DNA from: Panicum virgatum
Taxonomy: Eukaryota > Streptophyta > Magnoliopsida > Poales > Poaceae
Assembly: GCF_016808335.1 (NCBI RefSeq)
Contig: NC_053141.1
Coordinates: 20,219,756-20,283,755, forward strand
DNA: 64,000 nt
Reading direction: 5' to 3'
The translations under genes were made by a program, and so were the position numbers. Positions 55,730 through 64,000 of the stretch are shown here, piece after piece. The notes beneath the pieces were generated by a model. The model saw only the letters and a program-made list of their open reading frames with translations, made no database searches and was not told the DNA's origin. Positions within the stretch are counted from its first letter, which is position 1. The number at the start of each line of letters is the position of its first letter.

Positions 55730-58404
55730 ATGGCGGAAACCCCCGCCGCCCCGACGGAGTGCGAGCGCCGGCGGCAGGAGAATATCCTCCGCAACAATGC
55801 TATCCTCGCCCAGCTCCGCCGCGACGCTGCCGAGGTCTCCGCCCTCTTCGCCCCCGCCCGCCCCAAGAAGCAGCCCCGGGCGACCCCGCCCGCCCCCGCC
55901 GGCCCCCCCGCGCCGCTCCGGCCGCACGCGCCTCCAGCCGCCGCCGCCGTCCTCCGCCGCTGCTCTCCCTTCCGCTCGCCTCAAGCCCCGGTCCTCCCAC
56001 TTCCCCATCCCCGACGTGTTCGTCGCCAAGGCCGTGACGGACGCCTCGGCGCCGCTTACCTCCGCCATCCTCGCCGCGTCCTGGCCGACCGAGGGTGGGG
56101 TTCGCTCTTCGAACCCGGCGAGCTGGTTCTGAGACCGGAGAATGTGAGGAAGCTGGCGACGACCGTGATTGCGGTGGCGCGGGTGCTGCCGCTGGCGGAC
56201 CGCACGGTGGTCGCCGCAGGGACAATGCAGGGGCATCTTGTGTTCTGGGACGCGGACGGCCCCGGGCCGGAACCGCGACTGTGCCAAGCGTACGGTACCC
56301 GCGGTGTTTCCGACGGCGTGTTCATGTACCACCCGCACACAGGATCCGTTGGGGGGATCACGGCTCACCCCTCTGCTCCAAGGAAGGTGATGCCGACTTC
56401 CTCCATTCCGCTAGCATGGTTTGTTGTGTGTAGCGGCGCTTGCTCTGTTCATGTTTGTAGCACGACCACGCTATTACCTGAAATGTAGTGGCGCAGTGCT
56501 AACTGTGTGTTTTTTGTGTTGTTTGTCTAATTAATTCTGATACAGCGAAATAGTAAAGATGAAAGCATGTTGTGCTTATGTGATTTAATGTCCGAAAGTG
56601 ATGTCACTATATTATAATCAGTAATTTTCCTGGTAATTTCGTAGTACATTTGAAATCCATACATACTGTATGTAGTAGTGCATTCAATGAGTTGAATTGG
56701 GAGGACTGCTATCCCACTTTTCATGTGTATATTGGGATGCTCTTCTTTAGCAGTAAAGATTGGGTTCTTTTCTTTTGGTTCTCATGTTTCCCTGATTAAC
56801 TAGGAAATTCAGCATTGTGTGCCTTCATATTGACTATTTTGTCTTCCAGATGTACAGCTGTACCCATGATGGTGACGTTTGTCTCATGGACGTGGAGAAG
56901 GAGATTTTCAATGCGATATATCTGTGCGACTATCCTGCATTCTCCCTTTGCCAAGCACCAGATAATGCCACTTGTTTGTATTTTGGTGAAGGGAATGGGC
57001 AGCTTAAGGCTTTCGATGAGAGAGTGGGTAAAGTTTCAAGCAAGTGGCTACTGCATCATGATTCCATTTGCTCAATAGACATTAATCCAGAGAACCCAAA
57101 TATGCTTGCAACTAGTTCATTGGATAGTACGGCTTGTTTATGGGATTTAAGAAACATGAAATTGCTGAAACCAGAGAGCTTGAAGGTTGTCAAACATGAA
57201 CATAGTGTTCATTCAGCTTATTTCTCACCAAGCGGGAGCTTTCTTGCTACAACAAGGTTTTACTTTTCACATAGTTTATTCAATCTCCATATAGTGCATC
57301 TGTGGGATGTGATTTGTCAATCAATTATTTCCGGTTGGATGTATTTGTCCACCACATTACTGCTAGAATGCCATTCAAATGGTCATGTGGTATATGATTC
57401 ATTTTCTGTGTGCTTCCTTTGGTAGAATCGTCGTTTACCCATTGTACTAGAATAACTACATACAGATATGCTAACTAACTCTCATCTGTGCAGTCGTTTT
57501 AATACTGTTGGAACTCGTTTTAATACTCTTGGAATTTTAAGTGTGCTCAACTTCAACAATTCATGCTTTCAACAGCATTCTTGTCCTTCAACTACATTCA
57601 GGTATGACATCACATTTTACTTGTTTCTTTATCTAGAAATACTCCCTTCATTCCAAATTATAAGTTTTTTTGGCTTTTCTAGATACATACTAACATAGCT
57701 TATATCTAGATGCATAGCAAATGTCATGTATCTAAAAATGCCAAAATAATCTATAATTTGGAATAGAGGGAGTACCATTTACATGTGTGGAGTAGCTGTT
57801 TATTCATTCATAGCACTTTGCTACTTACCCTTCTGTAAAGGTCTCCATTACACATATTTGGTCAGAACATTTGTACATGTATTTTACTAATGATTATAAA
57901 GTATTTTTATGACAAATCTACCAATACCATTTTTGCGAGATAAAGTTACTGCACTTTGGGTATGTTAGCAATTGAAAATTTATCCTTTGACTGCACATAT
58001 TAAAGAAGGATATCTATTTGGGACTGAAGATAGTAGAAAAATGTAAATCAGATCTGTTTCTGTTTGCATTTTTTTTCCACTAATGCATAGTTTATGTGAT
58101 TAAAATAATGTCATCCGTATATTCTTAATCCCATGGTTGCAGGGCAAGTTGGGGATTTAATGACTCCGAACTTCTGCTTGGAACCGAAAGGGACATACAA
58201 ATCACCTCTATTGATCTAAGAAATGATAGTATCTCCATTTCCTGCAAAGCACGCCATGAAAGTGAATACATGAGTGAGGCTCCAGGCCTGTTTTCTGTGC
58301 ATCCATACCGAGTTGGGCATCTTGCCTGTGTGGGACGCAATAAGGTGTTCCTTTGGACACCGGAGCAGGATACGGAGGAGGAAATGCCCTATCTGACCGA
58401 GTAG
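55730..58404 (+). CDS. WD repeat protein, WDR76/CMR1-like, second copy
   Basis: Paralogue of the gene at 28.7-31.8 kb. Four exons at the same intron positions, 55730-56386, 56850-57256, 57494-57601 and 58143-58404, join to an open 477-residue frame. It keeps the signature N-terminus (TECERRRQENILRNNAILAQ), ELVLRPENVRKL, PLADRTVVAAGTMQGHLVFW, SYSC-like YSCTHDGDVCLMDVEKE, NMLATSSLDSTACLWDLRN and the end HPYRVGHLACVG...KVFLWTPEQ with an acidic tail. Two oddities: residues about 55-125 are read in a frame shifted from the ancestral one, and exon 3 contains a 21-bp tandem duplication and has lost the conserved NRTGRW stretch. It may still be made, but function could be altered. Confidence 0.8.
57642..57772. 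mobile_element. 131-bp Stowaway MITE
   Basis: Ends CTCCCTTCATTCCAAATTAT and the inverted ATAATTTGGAATAGAGGGAG, flanked by TA on both sides (57640-57641 and 57773-57774). It lies in intron 3 of the second WDR76-like gene. Confidence 0.93.
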
Positions 58405-59862
58405 TGATATTTGGTTATCTGCCAGTTCAGGCGTTGATGCATTGGTCTAGTCCAGAATCCAGACTGAGGATCAGGGGGCTCTTAGATGAGTTGATGGTTG
58501 GAAGACCTGATGATCATTTGAGCGCTAGCTATCATCAAAATTCTAGTACAATGGTTAGTGCTAGGTAGGTTGACTTGAATCCGCGCACCTTGATTTAGGG
58601 CTAGGCCGGAACCGATGCTTCTAAACAAGCTCTTAAGTGCATATTTTGTTTAAGTGGCCTGGAAGAAATGCTCTAGAATGCTAGAATGTTTACTTTAGTG
58701 CTAATCAATTCTAGACTTTGACGATCCTTGACTTATTATGTTTTGGTTGGTACTCTACTCATTGTTCGGATTGATGGTTCCACTTCCAACGATGCTTGGC
58801 TCGTACGGACTGTTTTTAATTTTCCTTACATATTTTTTCTTCATTTTTGTTTTAACGCTGATGCTGCCAAAACAGGAGTAATTGGAGCTCAAAACCATCA
58901 GATATGATTTTCTTGGTAGTTCAGAGTGGCCCAAAGTACCTAATCTGCTTGTAAGCTTCAGAGGTTATACCTGAGACCAAATGATGTCATTCTGTTAGGC
59001 TACCCCAAAACTATTTCTAGCTCAGGATATCATCGCTGGAAATGAAATGAAGCTTCATTATTAGCTAGCTGCACAGCATTTATTGGTTACGGCCCCTTGC
59101 TGCCTCAACTTGAGTTGAACGTTGGTGACAGTGAGAACTTGCCATCAACGTCATTGCTGTTCGTGCCATCAAAGTACGAGCAGTGACGTTGATTGTCCAT
59201 GCCCCCATGTTTACGCACGAGAGCTGTTCAAGCGAACGCTTTACAGAATTCATTCCCATATGGATCAAACAAATTGAATCCATATAAAAAATCATCTTCA
59301 ATTCTTGATTTTTTTTCTAATGTTGTAGCTTACATAAATTCTTTTATTTCACATCTCAATGTTTGCCTACCTTCTTTTTTGATATCAATTTTTCTGAAGT
59401 TCCTAATAAACTGAAATCTACCACTTTGGTTGTTCTTTTTTTGCTTTTGTGATACTTTGCTGGAACATAGAGCTTCCATGCTGGAGTATTGTCACAGAAA
59501 ATCATCTTGTTCCCATATAATGCCTCCTCTATCTTTTGCTTATCATTGCAAGGTTTGTAGCTCACACTCACTTGTGTGGATTATTTATTTGCAAATTGAC
59601 AGTTAATTTCTATCCTCCTCTCCTCTGGGTCTTGAAATCTGGCTAGGCATACAAGTTGTCTGAATAAAATTTTTTATAATTTTTCTCATCTTCTTGGTTC
59701 CATATTTCTTATCTTTTTTTATTGTACTTTTTGTTAAAAAAACTGCTAAAATCACCATTAATATAAAAAATTTGTGGTCAAAGAATTTTAACTTTACACA
59801 CAACCTAAATTGTTTCAAAATTTGGGGGTTGGGGGGGTGTGATTTTGTTCAATCCATGACTG
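58405..59862. other. 3' flank of second WDR76-like gene
   Basis: Contains the 3' UTR, then AT-rich DNA. A 71-codon minus-strand frame at 59571-59356 (CNDKQKIEEALYGNKMIFCD... then WKLYVPAKYHKSKKRTTK) looks protein-like, with a basic C-terminus, but I do not recognise it. No other gene seen. Confidence 0.4.
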
Positions 59863-59912
59863 CAGGCAAGGTGGCTTGGGATCACTCTGAACTGTTTGTT
59901 GGAATTGAATGG
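59863..59912 (+). pseudogene. WDR76-like exon 4 relic
   Basis: After a CCATGACTGCAG acceptor-like sequence, the DNA parallels the exon 4 start of the gene at 58143: KVAWDHSELFVGIE here versus ASWGFNDSELLLGTE there. It is cut after about 48 bases by the LTR at 59913. Same orientation as the complete copy, 1.5 kb downstream, so it could be the remnant of a tandem duplicate. The match is short. Confidence 0.4.
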
Positions 59913-60426
59913 TGTTGACGCTTTTCTGGTCAACACACCTAGAACGCGCGGATCGCAAACGATCATCACTAGTGAGCTTCAGACGGGACCGGTCAGACCG
60001 ATTCCTCTAACCGGTCAGACCGATTGGACGCAGAAACTCACGAATACCTAGAACCTCAAGCTCGGGAGGGACCCCGTCGAAGCTCGAAGATCTAGGGTTG
60101 TCTTGGAGTCGGCAGGCTACCCAAGACGCCCTTGAACGCCGTAGAGACGAGCAAAGAATAGCAAAGGGGTTGAAAAAGCTAGGGTTTAGAAAATAGAGTA
60201 AAGAGAATAATTTTGGTTCGATTGTGGTTAGAAAAACTCTCAATCGGCCGCAACCTTTATATTTATAGGCCGGGGAGGACGTAATCCTTCCAAATCGGGT
60301 TACAATAGGACTCTAAATCACAAACCCTAACCCTACTCAGATTATACAGGCCCAGACCGGTCTGACCTGTCGGCCCAACCGGTTAGACCGGTCGGCCACG
60401 GTATTTGCCAATTTTGGCCTCCAACA
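59913..60426 (-). mobile_element. Ty3/gypsy 3' LTR
   Basis: 514-bp block bounded by TGTTGACGC and CCTCCAACA, that is TG...CA on both strands. It holds several ACCGGTCAGACCG-type motifs. On the minus strand it follows the end of the gypsy pol by about 145 bases, with a purine-rich AAAAAGGCAGATGGCA stretch just before it. Confidence 0.75.
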
Positions 60427-60864
60427 TATGCCATCTGCCTTTTTGGTGAGCTTTGCAAGCCAAAAAGCAAGTACCTAAACATGCTCCAAGAATACAGAAT
60501 TACAAGATCAAATATTAGCCTATAAAATAATGCTAAGGGCGATATTCAAATATCAGCCATCTTCATCTTCAAGCGTCTTGCCAAACACTTGGGTAGTATT
60601 TCTTCAGGTATCTTTTGTTCAATGCCTTTAGTAGACATTCACCTTGCAGCGTCTCTACCATATAAGAATTCCCGAAGATGACTTTAACAATCTTGTACGG
60701 TGCTTCCCAACTTGGTGACCACTTGCCAATTTGTTGCTCTTCGTCCCAAGAGGTAGAATTGTCTTCCAAACCAGCTCACCAACCTGAAAAGATTTGGCTC
60801 TTACCTTCTTATTGTAAGCTCTAGCCACCAGAAGCTTATCTTTCTCAATCTCCCTCAAAGCTTG
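60427..60864 (-). pseudogene. Ty3/gypsy polyprotein C-terminus
   Basis: On the minus strand the frames give EIEKDKLLVARAYNKKVRAK, SFQVGELVWKTILPLGTKSN and, after a one-base frameshift near 60760, KWSPSWEAPYKIVKVIFGNS, ending KYYPSVWQDA-stop. This is the integrase C-terminal region (GELVWK...W-G-PYK-V motif) of plant gypsy elements. The rest of the element is cut away by the LTR beginning at 60865. Confidence 0.8.
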
Positions 60865-63800
60865 TGTAACATCCCGAAAATTTACTAAAATAAATTATGC
60901 GCTAAAGTTGTGTTTCGTCGTGGAGCTCGTGATCCTTCTAAAACCCTAAACCTCAAATCCCGAGATCATTTCTTTGTCCCGGTCACCCGTTGTCCCATCC
61001 TCCTCTCCGCGCGACGCGCGCGTGGCCGACCAGCCGAAGACCACGCCGCGAATCCCGCCTGCAATCGACGCACGCGACCGTCGCGCATGGCCGGCCGGGG
61101 CCGCATCGCGTCGGCGCGAATCCCGCCCTTTCTCTCTCTCTCTATTTCTCTCTCCCCTCCTTTTTCTTTTTCTTTTCTTTTCTTGTTTCCATTTTCTTTT
61201 TCTTTTCTCTCTCCTTCCCTCTCCCTCTCTCTCTCTCTCCTTTCTCCCACCCCGCGCGCTCGCCCCCCCTCTCTCTCTGCTCTGCCCGCTCCTGAGCGCC
61301 GCCCGCTCGGCCCTCCCTTCCCTTCGTCCCCACCGAGCACGCCCCCCTGGACTGCGCCACGGCCGCACCAGCTCGGCGCCACCCCTGCCGCGCGCGCCCA
61401 CGCACACGCGCACGTGCCAAACCCGCCGCACCCAAGCCGCTCCAGCGCCGCCGCGACGTCGCACGGGCGCGCGCACGCACACGCGCGCGAACTCGCCATC
61501 GGCCCGTGCGCCACCCCGTCGCGCGCGCCGCACCACCCCGTCCGGCCCCGCTCGCCTGCGCGCCGTGCTTCACCCCGGCCCGCGCACGCCACGCCACCGG
61601 CCGACAGCCGTTGACGCCACACAGCGCCGACGACCCCGGAACAGCGTCGCCTGCGCGCGGTCGCCGCCTGCCGAAGTGTCCCATCCCGCCTCGCCGCGCA
61701 CGCCGTCGCCTGTGCACGTACGACGCCGGCGACCCTAGCACAGCGCCTCTGTTGACGCCGCCACCGCCCTGCTTCCACCCCCGCCGCCTTAGCCGCCTAT
61801 ATAAAGGGCCAAGGGGGCGCCTCCGAGCTCCGCACCCCCACCCTGACCTCACTGATCCCCGCGGCCCTCCTCTCCCCTGCTGCAACGTCGCCCCGCCGGA
61901 CCCCGGTGGCCGCCGCCGCCCGCTCCCGAAGACCCGCCGCCTCGCTCCACCTCAGGACGAGCCAGGTGGGGGAATCGAGCCACCGTGCCTCCCTGCTCCT
62001 TTTCCCCCTCACCCCGGTCGCCGCCATGGCCCAGAGCGGCCGAATCGGCCGCCGCCGACGAGCACCTCCTCCTCCCCTGTTTCCAGTGCGGGGGAAGGGA
62101 GAAGACAGGGCAATATGCCCAAAACCCCCTAGCTTTTCCCCTATTCAGTAAAGAAACCCCCACCATTTGACCTTTTTGCAAAAGAAGCCCTAGCTTTTAT
62201 AATATTTCAAAGAAGACCCTCCCACTTTATGAAAATATTTATAAATAAGCCCCTGACTCTTTTAGATTAACCCAAGAAATTTCTAAAATGCAAACCAAGC
62301 CCCTGCCTTCATAAACTTAATTACAATTAGGTCCCTGGAGCCCTGTTTAGGCCCTAAACACTCCTTTGACCTATCATTTTATGCGCCTAACAACCTCGGA
62401 TCTACCCAAAACTTTACCACGTCTCTCTTAATATAGTTTTGACCATGCCATTAGAAGCACACCCAAAAATATCACTACATGCCCTATATTTTATGTGTCC
62501 CCGTTTCGAGCTCGACGACAAATCTTTATTTTCTGTGTTTTGATTGTGTGCTTGTTTGTGTACGCTGTAGACCACGGAGTGAACGAAGGGGAGCCCGTCA
62601 ACGAGCCGTACTGTGAGCAGGAGAACGAGGACCAGTTCCGCGACCCCGAGCCCGAAGGACAGGACTTCCCCGAAGGCTGCGAAGACGGCAAGTTCAATCT
62701 CATCCTTTGATGCATGTTTCTGACCTAGTTTTTATAAACACAACCCAATGGCCTGTTTTTTAAAATTGCATATGTTTTGCTTGCATGGAAACACGGTTGG
62801 ATAGCCACCCCTTGATTTGTGATGACCATTCCTTGACTACCTAGATTAGTGTCTGATTTTGCTTGGACGTTAATCGATATTAGAACGCTTAGGATATTAC
62901 CCATAATACGATTTACTTTTATAAAGAAAATGCGTCTGTGTGGGAAGGTATAAATTGTGGATTTTTTTTTGAAAGATGAGTATAGACGGGATGGACGGCA
63001 TTTCTGTGTGATTTGCCGATTGGTGTGCTTGTGCCTGTGTGGCAGGGCAAAGAAGGGAGATCCATCTTGTCGTGTCTAAGGACCGAGTTTGTGTGTCATC
63101 TCACCTAACTCCACTATCGTGCAAACCACTCGACCGTTGAATGGGCAACGGCGTAGCATAAATCCCACTAGTTGGTGTGATAGCCATCAGGAGAGCTGGG
63201 AGCAACGGGTGACTGAGGAAAAGGGATAAGCCCCGAGTGACTTATGCCCGGTTATACCTAAGTGAACGGTCAATGACCCCTTGGTGCATCCCGTGATGGC
63301 TAGTCAGGCTTAGCTATGGTGGGTAATGGCTATGTTGGGATCTACACCGACACGACGGTGTTCAAGTTGTGGTATCCTACTTGTGGGTAAAGTTGCACAC
63401 CTCTGCAGAGTTAAGAATCTATTCGAATAGCCGTGCTCACGGTATTGGGCGAGTTACGGTGTGGTCACATAACTAGTGTTTCTTTGGGATGGGTTGGTGT
63501 GAGTTGTTTGGAATTGTGTCCGGCAGTTGTGCCGTGTGCTACAACGGACGGGGAGTCCGGTAGCAGTTTAAGACTTAAACTCCGTGTTACTCAAAACAAA
63601 AACTGATTTCTTAAAGGTTTTCTGCTAAATAAACCCCTGCATAAAATATCGTTTTTCTGCAAATTAAACCGTAACCTTATCCTTGATTTACCTATGCATA
63701 TTATTCTGATATAACCCCCTCCGTGGGTGTGGTTGGACTTGCTGAGTACGTTCGTACTCACCCCATTCTTACTTTTTACAGAAGAAGACCCAGACTTCGT

Positions 63801-64000
63801 ACCAGAAGACGCCGAGTAGGGTTATCGTTCTGCACCCAACCTTGCCTGTGGTACCGGCCCTGTCGAGATGCCTCCGCTGTCGCAGTACTCTGAGCCCGTG
63901 CTAGACCCCATGTGGTTTGCGGTCTGGTGTTATGTTGTAGCCTGGTTACTTATTATCATTATCTGTATCGAGTGTCCTCCAAGGTTTGTACGGTTTTGAA
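60865..64000 (+). mobile_element. Long LTR, probably Ty3/gypsy (incomplete)
   Basis: Begins TGTAACATCCCGAAAATTT, a start shared by several long-LTR grass gypsy families. The interior has a very GC-rich part (60970-62110) with a CCTATATAAAG TATA box at about 61796, then AT-rich DNA. No CA-ending terminus or primer site is seen before 64000, so it is at least 3.1 kb and continues past the window. Long frames in the GC-rich part are compositional. It could also include a second nested element that I cannot delimit. Confidence 0.55.

Noticed and set aside
60910..62132. Open frames of 200-270 codons at the right end
   Set aside because: Low-complexity Pro/Arg/Ser sequence open in many frames inside an LTR; composition, not genes.

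Overview
The window is plant nuclear DNA from a grass (Poaceae), most likely a panicoid. I infer this from spliced genes with GT-AG introns, GC-rich first exons, and nested grass transposons: CACTA, Ty1/copia, Ty3/gypsy, hAT, PIF/Tourist and Stowaway MITEs, Helitrons, tRNA-SINEs and a (TTG)n-tailed LINE. No bacterial-type operon, CRISPR array or rRNA is present. All identifications come from reading the sequence and from remembered family motifs; no database search was run.

Layout. 1-2566: 5' part of a minus-strand Ty3/gypsy element (internal region, primer-binding site, LTR) inserted into a CACTA element whose right part, with a catalytically dead Ulp1-like protease, runs to 4639. That CACTA sits in copia-type LTR sequence. 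6.4-7.6 kb: broken hAT transposase. 7.6-10.6 kb: a GC-rich island, a small MITE and two oppositely oriented SINEs, bounded by a 27-bp direct repeat. 10954-18555: intact nine-exon alpha-SNAP gene; its long first intron holds a LINE, a GC-rich foreign segment and a Helitron-type 3' end. 19486-28344: a candidate Helitron carrying fragments of casein kinase 1, CYP76-like P450 and DEAD-box helicase genes, itself hit by MITEs and by an 810-bp TIR element with GC-rich cargo. 28742-31807 (-): intact WDR76/CMR1-type WD-repeat gene with an hAT MITE just upstream of its start codon. 32-38 kb: MITEs and two broken zinc-finger-like ORFs. 38.6-53.2 kb: degenerate copia element whose 3' LTR is split by a complete 10.9-kb CACTA element. 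53.6-54.7 kb: truncated glutaredoxin-like gene with tandem 3' repeats. 55730-58404 (+): a second WDR76-type gene with the same intron positions, followed by a short exon-4 relic cut by a gypsy LTR. 60865-64000: the beginning of a long LTR that runs to or beyond the window end.

The probable functional host genes are alpha-SNAP (membrane fusion) and the two WDR76-like genes (chromatin or DNA-damage associated). Almost everything else is transposon sequence or gene fragments moved by transposons. The most interesting points are the inverted WDR76 pair with a frame-scrambled N-terminus in one copy, the gene-fragment-bearing Helitron candidate, the TIR element with unrecognised cargo, and the large CACTA element with runs of palindromes at its ends and a third internal cluster in front of its second gene.
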